In this document: piece after piece, positions 33,788-45,900 of the stretch | How the letters are laid out: each line of letters opens with the position of its first letter | Position numbering within the stretch: the first letter of the stretch is position 1 | Assembly (NCBI GenBank): GCA_019137255.1 | Contig: WPDH01000100.1 | Location: 372,001 to 436,000, forward strand | DNA length: 64,000 nt | Direction of reading: 5' to 3' | Source: Corinectria fuckeliana | Taxonomy: Eukaryota; Ascomycota; Sordariomycetes; Hypocreales; Nectriaceae | The notes under the pieces: generated by a model | What the model saw: only the letters and a program-made list of their open reading frames with translations | Told to the model about the DNA's origin: nothing | Database searches by the model: none | Made by a program: the position numbers and the translations under genes

Positions 33788-36509
33788 CTAGCCTGGGGTG
33801 GTCGTGGGAGACTTGCGCGGCTTGCCAAGAGCCTTTCGGGAAGCGTTGGCCATGGCGAAAGCAGAAGGCTCGGCAGAGATCTCGTGACCCGGAGACAGTC
33901 TCTTGGGGGTGAGAGAAGGGGCAGAGCTTGCGCGAACCTTGGGAAGAGGGGCTCGGCCGTTTATGTCGATGTGGCCATAGGCGGCAGCTGGCTTTGAGGT
34001 TGGCGTGGCGGGAGGGCGAACAAATTCAGGCCCGTTGGCAGTTGGCTGAACCTCAGTAAAGGCTGACGCTGTCAGGTCGATGTGGCCAAGACCAGCCGAG
34101 GGCTTTGAGATAGGCTTTCCGAATGGGTGAATAGCCTTGGGTAGCTGGGCGGCTGGGGTAGGAGTGACGTGCTGCTGGACCTGAGGCTGAAGAGTCTTGC
34201 GTCGAGTCTTGGGGACAGACAAGGAAGCGGGGGCAGGTTGTTGGGGTTGCTGGGGAGCAGAGAAAGCAGGAGTCTGCTGCTGGCTGACTCGAGCAGCGGA
34301 GGGCTGTCGAGGCTGCTGGACTTTCTGCGGCTGCTGAGACTGGTGCTGAAGTGTCACGCTGGCTTGACGAGGCTGAGGCTGGTGCTGAGCAGGACGGGCA
34401 AGATTCTGCACCTGGTTTGCAGCGACGGCAGCGTCATCCATGCGCCCGTCAACCACAACGGCCGTGGGTGGATAGGTCCGGTCGGCACTGGCAACTACAG
34501 GTTCTGTGAATGGCGTTAGTCTTGAAGGCAAGCAATGAGTCCATGCGGGAGAAGACTTACCATTCTGGCTGCTGCCGCCTCTCCACTGACCCACGTAGGA
34601 CGACACGTTGGCTGTAGCTTGCGAGGACGGGTCGCCAACAACGTTGGTACGCGAGCTGAAAGCAGAGGACACAATGTCACCAAGGTTGGAAGTCCACTTA
34701 GAGGCGGAGCCTGAGAGCGGGTTGGAAGCATTCTTGGAAGCCTTCTTGGAAGCCTTCCTGGAAGTTGTGGTGCTGTTGGGAGCCGGGCTGGCAGCAGGCT
34801 GGTCGGGAACCACGGCCGCTGCGGGGGAAGCCATGTTCATGTCGGGCTGGGCGCGAGGCTGAGAGACTTGCTGAGTGGCTTGTTGAACGTTCTGCTGCTG
34901 CTGAGCTGGACCAAGCTGAGTCTGGTCATCCTGAGCACGAGGCTGGGCATTCTGAGCACAAGGCTGAGAGACTTGCTGAATGACCTGCTGCTGAGCATTC
35001 TGAGCTGGAGGCTGAAGAGCCTTCTGGGCAGCTTGCTTCTGGGCCATCTGCTGCATAGTCATCTGTTGATGGGCTATTTGCATACTCATCTGTTGCATAA
35101 GCCTCTGTTGCATAGCCAGTTGCTGCTGGGTAGTCATCCCAGTGGCCTCCTGCTGCTGCTGAGAACCCGCAGCCATGGCAGGGGTGTTGGTGTTGCCCTC
35201 GTCAGCAGCGGACTGCACAATTTGGCCCAAGTTGCCCATCCAGGCAGTAGGATCAAGAGCAGGTTGAGTAGGCTGAGCAGGCTGAGCAGGTGTGAAAGCA
35301 GGAGCAGTGGCGCTGAGCTGATGAGACGGCTGCTGGACCTCAGCAGGAGGCTGAGGCTGAGGCTGAGGCTGAGGCTGCTGGGAAGACTGGATTTGCTGCT
35401 GAGCAGGATCCAAGACGGGGGTCATAGTGGCAGTGGGCATCGCCATGTTGGCAACTCGCTGCTGCTGAGCAGGCTGAGTCGAGAATGAGGCGGAGCTCGG
35501 AGCTGGAGTGGAAACGTCAGTGGCAGTGGGCATCTCCATGTTGGCAAGCTGCTGCTGATAAAACTGCTGTTCAAGCTGCTGTTCGATGGAAGCCTGAGCA
35601 GGAGTGTGCTGAGACATTGTTAGTTTCTTGCCAGGCTTCGACAAGCGGAAGTCAGAATAGCTCACCTGGACAGAAGCAACCGGCTGCTGCTGCTGGATAT
35701 GCTGCTCAGCATGATTCTGAGTCTGTTGCTCATTGGAAGTCTCAAGGGGAGCGATCTGAGAGATTGTTAGTTTCTCGCCCGCTTTCGGAAAACGACATTT
35801 AGAAGTTCTCACCAGCTGCTGGAACTGCTGCTCAAGTGGCTGCTCAAGTAGCTGTTCAACTGGCTGCTCAACTGGTTGCTGAACATCTGGGACAGGAGTG
35901 TTCTGAAAAGCTGTCAGTTTCTCACCAGACTTAAAATAAAAAAAACCTCAGAAGTGCTCACCTGGATGTCAAGCATCTGGTCGCTGAAGGAATGGGCAGG
36001 AGAATTCTGGGCAGGAGAATTCTGCTCCATTGTCAGTTTCCTGTCGGACGCTGCGAGCTGTCACTTGAGAAATGCTTACCACGATTTCCAAATGACCCTG
36101 GTTATAGAGGTGAATGTGGAAGAGCTCCTCGAGGTCCTGATTGGCCATGAAGCTGTCGGCGTTGTACTGGCTGGCATCAACCTGGTTCGCAGAGGACTGT
36201 TCACCCAACTGGCCGGCATCTGTCATCGGCATGTCGTTGAGGGGCAGAGGACTGCCTAGAATCTGGCTAGGATCGTCCTGGAGAAGAATGTTAGCTTGGA
36301 GTCACCTCGCCAGGGCATGGAGCTGCACTCACACTTTGCATGTGCGAATCGGCCATCATCTCGTCAACGGTGTTCATGTCGGCGAAGCCGCTCTCACCGA
36401 AGCTGGCGTCGAAGCTCATGGTGGCATCAGAGGCCATTCCATGGCCCGCGTCCATGTCGATGAAGTCGTCGAAGTTGAAGTCTCCATCGGTAAAGCTGAA
36501 GTCACCCAT
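33788..36509 (-). CDS. Gln/Pro-rich hypothetical protein with duplicated exons
   Basis: Seven exons by hand: 36509-36333, 36277-36080, 36021-35962, 35902-35813, 35755-35666, 35608-34561 and 34503-33788; total 2379 nt, 792 aa, all joins in frame. The N-terminus MGDFSFTDGDFNFDDFIDMD is acidic/aromatic, like an activation domain. Exons 3-5 are 60, 90 and 90 nt, all phase 0, and encode short Gln-rich repeats starting N/I/H-(T/S/A)P. Then come long Gln-rich arrays (MQQRLMQQMSMQIAHQQMTM), a Lys/Ser block (SRKASKKASKNASNPLSG) and paired Pro-rich motifs (GHIDLTASAF and YGHIDINGRAP). The stop TAG at 33790-33788 is followed in frame by the next open frame. Likely a nuclear regulatory or co-activator-like protein; the family is not recognised. 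Confidence 0.75.
35609..36079 (-). repeat. tandem exon-intron modules with near-identical introns
   Basis: Four successive introns (36079-36022, 35961-35903, 35812-35756, 35665-35609; 57-59 nt) share their 5' ends (GTGAGC..TTCT, GTAAGC in the first) and 3' ends (GAAACTAACAAT.TCTCAG or GAAACTGACA variants). The last two modules have an exact 147-bp period (exon starts 35902, 35755, 35608). This shows duplication of exon plus intron as one unit, which multiplied Gln-rich coding blocks without changing frame. Confidence 0.85.
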
Positions 36510-37978
36510 TGTGGAGTGTGAGGAGTTCAAAAGAGAGATAAGGTTCGGGGATAAAGACAAGGTGTGTGACTCGGAAGTAAAGTGGAAGGGGAATGGTGTA
36601 TGGCTGAGGAGAAGAAGAGAGGTAATGGGTTATGATGAGAGATTGGAACGATCTGTGAAACTTGGAGAGGTTCAGAGAAGGTAAAAAGTGAAGTGAAGTC
36701 TCACGGAAAGAGGCCTGCCTCAGAGACGCACCAAGGATACAACTGAAGTCGGAGGTATCTTGAGTGCACGAGGATAGAATCTCTTGCAGAGAGTGAAGAA
36801 CGTGTAAAGTGAACAAGTTGTTCAGACGAAAGTCGTCTGTGAAGAATTGTAACGAAGTTTGTCGAGTTGTGACAAGTGTGAAGAAAGAAAGAAGAGAGAA
36901 AAATTCCCAGGAGGGGTGGAAGGGATTTTATGGGCTGGGGAAAAGGCGTGCCAGCTGGCGGGCCGTTTCTGGCTGGGGTTTTGGGCGAAAGTGAGGTCGA
37001 AGTGAGAAGTGAAGCCAAAGTGAGGTTGGCGAGCGATTGCGCCGACCAATGGGCCCAATGGAAACTTGCGCATGGCGGCGAGTGTTCAATCGGCCCGGGG
37101 GAGGCGTTTGCAGGTTTCAATTCATAGAGAATGCCTCTAAAAAGCACGTTTTTTGCACGTTTGCGAGATGAGGTATCGTACGATGATAGAGGTGTTGGTA
37201 GTGTTAAAATCGGGATGTAAGGGGGCCGTTGTGCCACAACGCTTAAGAGCGAGCACAACGGCACTTCGCTCTTCGACACTTTCATATTCTATTTCGATAC
37301 AACAAGGTCTTCCTGCTGGGTTTGAATGAGTCTCTTGTGTCAACCACAGATTGTCTGGCGGTTTGGCCTTTACCCCCAGAGCGATGCGCCGCCTTCGACC
37401 TCACTTCACCTCGCCGAAACTGTAGCTACGTCATTCCCGCTGGGAAAAAGGCCGACATAGGCTAAGCGAGCAAACGGCTTCGAAGTGAGAACGCTTGTGC
37501 CGGCACCGGCGCGGTGCAGACTTTTCGGTTATTTTCGCTCGCAATGAATGAGGGAGTGGTTGGTTGTTTTGGTGGCGGGGGATGAAAGCTGGTTCGTCGA
37601 CGACCAATAACGATCAACAGTATCCGCGGCTCAAGGTTGCGCTTCAGAGGGCAGAGTCCGCCTGCGACTGGCAGTGAGTCATCTTCCTACGTGTCGCCTT
37701 TCGTCCAGAGGCCTTGTAGTGAGGATGAATTTCATTCAATTTGGCGTAAATTTGCGTAGCAGTTTGCTGCCTGTCTACCCGTTACGAAAGCAGTGTCATG
37801 CGGAACCGAGATCAAGCTACAAACCGTTTAAAGAGAACAATTAAACTCCCATCTCGCCGTCTCAAATATGTCAATGGACGTAGTGAATGTGTTGATCCGT
37901 AGAAGTGCTGCAACATTCGCCGATTCGGTAGTCTCCATCTAGACCCAACACAACTTCGTGACCAAACCAACGGCCATT
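36510..37978. other. promoter of the Gln-rich gene and 3' flank of the Ies2 gene
   Basis: 1.47 kb. It has a purine-rich leader immediately upstream of 36509 and no supported gene. Open frames on the minus strand (36701-37285 and others) have no recognisable protein features. Confidence 0.55.
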
Positions 37979-39293
37979 CTAAGCAACCTCTTCTAGCATT
38001 TTTCCTGGTGCCAATCCACGAGCACTGCGAAAGACGGCTCCCACAGGACCTTGCATGATCTCGCCAGGCACAGCCACACGGACGCCGTTTTTGTTGCTGA
38101 CCCACCGCACATAGACGGTGTCGGGTTTCGGAAAGCCGTCGACGGTTTCGCCATTAGCAGCAGCGGCGAGGGCCTTGCGGTTGATTTTGGGGGCCTGTTT
38201 CTTCAGGAGCTTGTTGATGGTTTCCATCTGCGACAAGTGAGTCAGTTAGCCGTAGTTCACATTCCCAGCGAGGCTTTTTGGTAAGCGAGAGCAGTTCATA
38301 CCTTGACTTCCTCGGTTCGTTTCTCGCTAAGATTGCGGCGTCGTCGTGCCATTTCTTGCCTTCGCATAGATAGCTCCTCGGCCGAAAGAACCTTCTTCGC
38401 TTGGACCTCTGTAACAAATTCATTAGTGTCTGATATAGAGTAAGCATTGGGGACGATATTGACATACCATCAGACAGCTTCATGTGCTGCTGGGGCTCCT
38501 CCTCGAAGCGCGCCCGCTGGCGCTTGGTCATCTTGGTGAGGTCGACCTCGTCTTGACTCCCCAAATCGTCGCTGTCGGCCTCTTCCTCATCGTCATCGGC
38601 TTCTTCGGCGGCAACCTCGATTTCTTCGCCCTCGGCGTCTTCATCAACCATAGTCTCGTCGAGACCCATAGTTTGGTCGACATCGCTATCGGCTGGGTCA
38701 CTGAGATCGTCATCGTCGTCGTCATCATCGTCGGGCACCACCTTAGATGCCGATGCTCTGGGAGCAGGCCTGGATCTGGAAGGCTTAGAAACCTTGATGG
38801 TGGGAGGTGGGGGAGCTATGGCCATCTCGATATCGCCTTCAGCGTCTTCTTCGCCCTCAGCATCCACGTCAATCTCGTCTTCGCCTTCGGCATCCTCGTC
38901 CATCTCTTCGTCGTCGTCGTCGTCATCCTCGTCATTCTCTACCTCGATTTCATCCTCCTCCTCTTCCTCGTCATCTTCTTCAGGGCTAGAATCCACGACG
39001 TAGTTTTTTCTGGCTCCGCGGTTCCTCTTGCCTTCAACGATCTCGCCGCCGGTAAAGGCACGGGCGCTTGCGCCACGGGCGCTCTGCCGGAGGCTGTTGT
39101 TGGAAACCTTGACGGTCAAGGTGCGGCGAGAGTCGGGGGAATGCGCATCGCGGGAGAAGCCTGAGGCGCGTCCTGAGCGTCTGGAAGACATGGTGCTTCG
39201 TTCGCCTCTTTCTGGGGAGTCAGCCAATCTGGCGTGGGCGGAAATGACCTCATTGGCCTTGGTGGCAGCGGAGCGACGCGGTCGTGAGGACAT
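37979..39293 (-). CDS. ies2: INO80 chromatin-remodelling complex subunit Ies2 (PAPA-1 domain)
   Basis: Exons 39293-38468, 38408-38302 and 38227-37979; joins read KLSDEVQAKKVL and EEVKMETINKLL; product 393 aa. The start ATG (39293) has A at -3. The N-terminus is basic (MSSRPRRSAATKANEV), followed by long Asp/Glu tracts (about residues 115-260). The diagnostic PAPA-1-like region follows: TKRQRARFEEEPQQHMKLSD, LSAEELSMRRQEMARRRRN, LSEKRTEEVK and INKLLKKQAPKINRKAL. The C-terminal segment YVRWVSNKNGVRVAVPGEI is also typical of fungal Ies2. The role is to stimulate ATPase and nucleosome-sliding activity of INO80 in the nucleus. The acidic tract is encoded by GAC/GAA-rich microsatellite-like DNA (38540-38960) prone to length change. 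Confidence 0.9.
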
Positions 39294-41493
39294 GGTAGTA
39301 AAGTTTCCGCACTGGCAGGAACGGGGGGGGGGTTTGTTATGGAGGGATGAAGGAGTTGGGAGAATTTCGGGGGAAAGGTGATGACGGAGATCTGGGTTTA
39401 AACGGTCAAGGGCCCAAGCTGAGATGGTTTCGAGGGGACGGACACGAGCTGGCTGGGGTTGGGGCGGGGAGAATATTAAACGGTCGAGTGGGAATGGATG
39501 ATGGCTGGACAAAGAGTTTTAGGAGAGGTTGAAGTAAGCTTGGCGGTTGGGGAGGGCCTGCAACTAAGAACTGCACGTAGAGCGCCACAGGAAGGAAGTG
39601 AAGTAGCAGCAGAGAGGTGAAAGGGCAATGATATAGGTAGTAGGTAGCGCAGGTAAATGGATATCGCGGTCGTATCGTGATCGTATCGCGGCGTATCTTG
39701 TCAGGAGCAGACAGAACACCGATCGGCAATCCCAGCTGTTTCACTTTCAAGACCCCAGGCCAAGGACGCAAGATGCAAGGTTGCAGGTTGATATGTCACC
39801 ACACCAAGCAAGACCAAGCAAGCCACGAAGGGATCTCCAGGTAGGCCTATAGAGTGCAAGGCGATACGTCCCGCGAGAGAGTCCGTCTTTGTTCCTGAAG
39901 TAAGGAACTCGACAGAATCAGCCCGCCCCCTGCAACCAATGCAATGCCTCGATATCAAAGGTCCAGCCGTCAGGGATCTTGTCTTTTGCCACCGACCCAA
40001 CCTTTGCGTGCTTGTTGACAATCGCGCGTGCCCAATCAACAACAGTTCGATCCACTCGGTCGATCGGTCGGTGAGTCGGCCAGCCGCTCCTTCACTCCGT
40101 CGGCTAAGATCCAAGTTGATGCAAGGACGATCGCAGCGATGGTGATGGTGATGGTGATGATGGCGCTGGGACGGCGATGAGGAGGAGGGATGTGGCGATG
40201 GTGGTGATGACGATGGCGGGCAGTAGAAAGGGAGGGATAGAGGGGGTTTTAGGAGGGAGGCCAAGATTCCGTCGGTGCTGGCCAGGCAGAGAGAGAGTAA
40301 CAAATGACAGGAAGGGAAACGAAGATGAAAATGAGCCGCACAACAGTCAGGTAGTAAATACCACAACTCACCTGTCACAATCGCACGGGCAGGCAAAGTG
40401 GCACACACAGCGTCAGTGATGGCGCAGGCGTGGGCGTTAGCTTTGGCGGGTAAGACGGCTGTCGCTTGCTGGCTCTCTCTCACTCTCACTCTCACTCGTG
40501 CTGTACTTCGTAGGTCACACAGCCTCGCTCACTCGATCTTCCGAGACCCTGACTATCCAATTGCGACGCAGATCGCGGCTTCGGTGAGGCACAGCGCTGG
40601 TGGTTGCTGCAGTCTTAGGCTGGACGAATACCAAATTGCAAGGCGCAAAGACGACGAATCGCAGCCCGCCTTTTGTTCTCCGCCCCTGGTCTTACTTTCT
40701 CAGCAGCAGGCCGACGGCTTCGATTGATGGATGGATGGTAGTGAACTGCGGGATCGGTGATGGCTTGGCTGGTCCACTGGCTGACCACCCGAAAATGAAA
40801 TGAACACTCGTCTGGTTTGGGCACGAGGCTAAGAGCTGTTTGCTTTGTCGCGCGGCCGTCACTCGCGCGAGGGTGGAGCAGACTGTCTCTGGGGAGAATT
40901 GACCGGGGGATGGCGAAACGAAGGGACCGGCGCGTTTGAATCCTGTTGACTCCCTTGCAATTGATAGATCGATTCATCCAGAGGTCGGCCGGGGACGTGG
41001 CAGCAGCCCGGGACGGTAGAAGGTGGACGGTGAACGGTGAATAGTGGAGATGGCCAGCCGTTTTGTATGGTCTCCGCATTCCTAGCGACTCCAACCTCGG
41101 TGTACCACTGCCGTTTTCAACGGGCAACATGGCAGTGGATTGCCTCCTAGGTGCATTTTACCACCGGCATGTTTCACCGGGTACTTCAAATAGATCAACA
41201 CAATTCAATGTTTCCATGGTGCAGAGAAGGTTATTCTAGTCTATATCAGTTACTGCTATAAGTATCTAAGCTAATCACTTGCGTACATCCACCTAGCGCA
41301 ACCGTTTTCCCCTGGGATCGCCTCCGAATCTACCGAGGCACATGCCATCCCGAACCTTAGCCGCCACGATATCGGACATCTCGACGAGCCGGCGCATCAA
41401 CTGCCCCCATTCCCTCCTCCCAATCCCTCCGCCAATTCATTTCTCCTTAGATGTGATTTACTTCGAGCGTCAGATCGAGGGCCGTAAATCAGC
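39294..41493. other. divergent intergenic between Ies2 and the Pex14-type gene
   Basis: 2.2 kb. A GGTGAT microsatellite lies at 40140-40165, G/GA-rich tracts at 40160-40260, and an ACTCTC run near 40480-40495. No protein-coding pattern was found in either orientation. It should contain both promoters. Confidence 0.55.
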
Positions 41494-42719
41494 ATGGCAG
41501 ACCCCGAACCGAAACCAGACACGCCCGCTGTGCCGAGCTGGCAGCGCGCCCAGCCAGAGGACGCCCCCAAGTCCACTCCTCCGCCAGAAGCGTCATCTGC
41601 TACGACTGCGACTGCGACCAACCGTGAGGCTGAGGCCGAGACCGCTGCTGTAGACGAGCCTGCGGTCGAACCTGCAAGCAAACCCGACACCGGGTCAGCT
41701 ACAACGAATGCTGCGCCCGAGGGGAACAAGCTGGATGTTGCACGCAAGTTCCTCGACGACGACGCTGTCCGCGATGCGCCCCTTGAGAAGAAGGTCGCCT
41801 TCCTCGAGGCCAAAGGCATCAGCGATGCCGACATCCAGACCCTACTTGCCGACGCGCCGGCTCCTGTGATATCAGAGGTCCGCTCCCAAATCCTCACCAC
41901 ACCTCACGATATAGACTGACCTCTTTCCAGGACGATGCCCCCGAAGAAGCCCCAGCACAACCACCCGCGCAATCCACATCGACGCAGACCTCCACGCCGA
42001 CACCCTCCCGCCCTCAATCCGACCGCGCCCCGATCGTAACCTACCCCGAGTTCCTCGCCAAACCCGCCCGGCCTCCGCCCCTCGTCACGACCAACCGCCT
42101 CCTCAACACCCTATACGCCGTCGTAGGCCTGTCGACGCTGGTATACGGCACGGGCAAGTACGTGCTGAGCCCCATGGTCAACGCCCAGACGGAAGCCCGC
42201 GCTGACTTCCACGAAACCACCGCGCGCAACCTTGACGCCCTCGTCGCCAAACTGGAGAAGACCGTCTCCAAGATCCCCCCCGCGAAGAAGACCGCGACCG
42301 TGGGCGACGACGAAAGCGAGGCCGAGGACCCCGCCGAGATGTTCCATCGCGACATGGGCACCCAGACGTCCTTCCCACTAGTCACCACGCCAGCGGTGAA
42401 GCAGAAGACTGCCGCCAGCGAATCGACTGCTAAGCGCCAGACGGACCAACTAACCAAGTTGTCCAAGTCGCTGTCTGGGCTGAAGGACGAGTTCCGATCG
42501 GAGAGCGAGGGCATGGACGGGATCAAGACGCTGGTGGACGTGCTCCGCGATGACCTCGATTCTTTGACATTCCCAGGCTCGTTGGTCACCTCCTTCGACT
42601 TGTACGGTCGGTCACGCAAGCCTGAACCTGAGGACGAGATCCGCAAGGTGCGAGATAATATCCGGCGGGTGAAGGGAGTGCTGCTAAGCACGCGTACCTT
42701 CCCTACAAAGGCGAGGTGA
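41494..42719 (+). CDS. Pex14-type peroxin (Pex14 or Pex14/17, also called Pex33)
   Basis: Exons 41494-41877 and 41931-42719, intron 53 nt with a weak donor GTCCGC and a good CTGAC..TTTCCAG end; 390 aa. After a disordered Ala/Pro N-terminus comes the Pex14 N-terminal helical fold, NKLDVARKFLDDDAVRDAPLE with KKVAFLEAKGISDADIQTLL (residues about 77-120), which binds Pex5 WxxxF motifs and Pex19. A Pro-rich linker, a hydrophobic/membrane-associated segment (LLNTLYAVVGLSTLVYGTGKYVL) and predicted coiled coil (LTKLSKSLSGLKDEFRSESEG) follow. The docking complex imports PTS1/PTS2 matrix proteins into peroxisomes. The 76-residue extension before the helical domain is longer than in classical Pex14, which favours the filamentous-fungal Pex14/17 paralogue. 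Confidence 0.75.
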
Positions 42720-42921
42720 AGAAGGGAGCTCATGAAGATTGGCTATACAGACACCTCGGTTCACGTTTGGCTCGAGACATTATTCATACAGCTATTATGT
42801 ATGACAGACAGTTTTTGCACTATGCACAAGATACCCTTCGTCCACATCATTCCGAACAGTGAACAGAATCGACGTTCCAGCCAAAGCCACCCTCTCAAGT
42901 CCTTCTGTAATCCACTCCAAG

Positions 42922-45900
42922 TCACTCCTCCTCAGGGTCTGGCAAGTGGTAGCGCTTGAAGATGGTCTGCCAGGACACAATGCTGATGTGCTCAAAGCCC
43001 CTCCCTTCCGCCAGTTGCTCCCGGTACCACTCCAGAGTTGGGCGGAACGAGTACTCCATGTAATACTCCGTATCATCCGGCAGTCTCTTCAGGGATTCCA
43101 TTGTGTGCTCATACAACCGGTTGACGCATTTCGTCGGCCCTGGACTCCTTCCTCGTGGTGGCTGGAAAACGGTCATGATCTCCGACGCCCTCGCCTTCTC
43201 CTTCTCCACCATCGCCGGTTCGTCTATGTCCATCCGATCGAACGCGGACGATCGAGGTTTTGGTGTCGTGGGCATAGACCCAGGCAAAACCGACCTCCAG
43301 CCACTGTTCTCCATCGCATGTTCTGGAGCAGGCAACCAAACTTTTGCTTCTAGAGCAAACCTGCGTAGATCGCCAAGGGTCATGTCAAGCGCATCGACCG
43401 GGCCAGTCAGCGAGTCGTTGAAACCCGCAATCCAGACCTTCTGGATGGGGAGTTTTGGGTTTTTCCGTTGATTGCCCTCGTTCCAGACTCGGATCATTTC
43501 GCGCTGTGCCGGGATAAGATCGCCCTCGTAGATTTGCTTGCTCTGGCTCAATTTCTCGTTAGGTGTTGCATCCCAGATGAGCAACTCGGATGCACACCAT
43601 TCCTTTCTTCTATGAACGTTCACAGGTCGGTGCAACGCGAGCCATGGGCGGCGAGGAGGGACAACACCCTTCGCATACAAGGCAGGATCCCACGGGCCGG
43701 CAATGGTATAGAACAGAGCTGCCATGGTGTTGTGGGCTGGGTTTTCGTTCTCCAAGGGCTTGAACCACTTGAAGCATTTCTCGTAACTCGCGTATCGGGA
43801 TTGGTAATCTCCGAAATGATACGGCATGTCAGGGTTCCAGTAAGAGACTGGGAACTTGTGAAGCATGACAGGACACCAACCATTGGCCTCGTAAATGATG
43901 GTCTCGATGCGCTGTGCGACTGTTCTTACCTCATAGCCTAGCACTCTGCCAGCCTCCTCCCGCGCAAGCCCACTGGAAGGCTGATCATTGCCACCCCGGT
44001 GGCTCGCAAGTGCTGCATGTTTGGCTCCTTGTTGGCCGAATTGTAGTTGTGCTTCGCCTGAATCACTACCTATCGACGGGGAAAATCTCGGGCGTTTGAT
44101 GTGCCGAAAAAGCCTTGCTGGATGATCAGGATCTACTTCGCTTGAACCGAGGACGCTGAACCTCCGGCAATGGTGCATGTTCATGATGGACCACCATCCA
44201 AACCAGTTAACCAAGCTCTGCTCATCGTTTCCATCGATAGACTCGGGAGCAAATATCAGGGGGCTCGGGTCCTCCTCAGCTGAAAGGTAAACCATCTTTC
44301 GAATGATTTGCCATGTCTTATACGCGGCCTCGATCGCTTCGTGTGTCTGGTCCCAGCCTGGTCGCGGCTTCTTAGCTCGCTCGAGCGTCAACTCATACAG
44401 CCAGTCCTCAATCCCTGCACAGACTACAAGTCTGGCTCGCTGGAAGCGGTCGGCCTCACCCTGGCAGCTCTTCCAAGCCCACTTCATGAGTACATATGCT
44501 TGTTGCGGCCGAGAAACGAAGAAGCTAGGTGTTATCAGAATAGCCGTCCCGAACTCAAAGACTGGCTGGAGACGTATCGCCCCAATCTCAGCAAACGCAC
44601 TTGAGTCGTGATGTACAAGTGCTGGCGTCTTGGAGGACTTTGTAAAGAGCCGAAAGGTGAACTTGCCTCGTTTCGAGTTGAGGAGGGTGGCGAACTTGGG
44701 AAACAACCGGATAGCCCAGGCTGCGTCTTCGTCAATGATGACAACCCCTCCATCTAGGTTCAGAAAGCTGAACCATTGACCGGCATCAAGACTGGTTTGT
44801 ATTTTGCAGTCTGGGTTACAGCTTTGGAGCCAGCGGGCCATGAACATGGCTTGAGGACTAGCAGATCGTGGGAAGGCCAGGAAAAAGTGGTGATTGGTGG
44901 TGTCTTGAAACATTGCCGGGAGAAGTCGGCTGTATTCGAAATCCAGAATCCGGCGTAGAAGCGCTGGCCGAGTCCCTGGAGGGAGGTCCTCATTACCAAG
45001 ATCAGGGGAGAATGAGACAGGGGCAAGCGCATTAGCTTCCAAGAAAAGCCCAGCCTCAAATATGATGAACTTGAGAAAAGGGGGTATGGCCTCATTCTGG
45101 CTTCCCATTGCCCATTCGTCACATCTTGAAGGATGCAAGAGGATGCAAAGCTCGCCTATGTGGCACAAAATGCCCAGTGCCCCAAGCTTCAGTCGCTCGG
45201 CAGCAGCCTGGAGGCTGGTGATGTCATCGCGGCTAGTCACGATGCCCCTATACAGTTGCTCCAAGGATGTGCCCCCAAGCAGAGTCCAGAAGTCTTGAGC
45301 CAGGCAGGTATGTGTGAAGGTAACGGTACCCGAGCGTTCAAGGATAGGTAGCCAGAGTTGCATGTTTTCTCGAGGGGTTCCTTCGAATGTAAGTAGACTC
45401 GAAGCCGTAGCACTAGGGCAAAATTTTGCGTCTTTGGTAAAGTTGTGAGTGGCTAGGCAAATACCGCTGTTCTCAAGAGGTGGTTTGTGTATGGCAGATG
45501 ACAACTGAGGCATGCTTGGGAGCACCCTAGACTGCTCGCTGCCTTCTTCTTTTAGTTCCACAAGACCCTCTTCTACTTGAAATATTGGAGGAGGAGATGC
45601 GAAAACCGGCTCCTCAATAAAAAGACTGGTTTCCGAGGCTAGTTTCTTCGTTCTTTCAAGTTCCGGAATAGGCTCCTTCGGTTCCTGGACGTCTGGGCCG
45701 ACATCCCAACGGACTGACTTCTTCTTCTTTGGGATTGTTGAGGGAGCCTTTTCGGGCTCCTTCACCCCAGTCTGGTTTTGTTCGTTGTTCTTTGTCGGGG
45801 TTGATTCGAGTCCTGAGCCTGTCTCTTGGGCTGCCGGGTTCTTTTCTGCTGGGTCAAGAGAGATGAGGCTACGAGGTAGCGTCGGGGGAGCAATAATCCC

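Noticed and set aside
39701..40495. 264-codon open frame upstream of the Ies2 gene
   Set aside because: Ser/His simple-sequence composition from CCATCA/CATCAC repeats. No family pattern.
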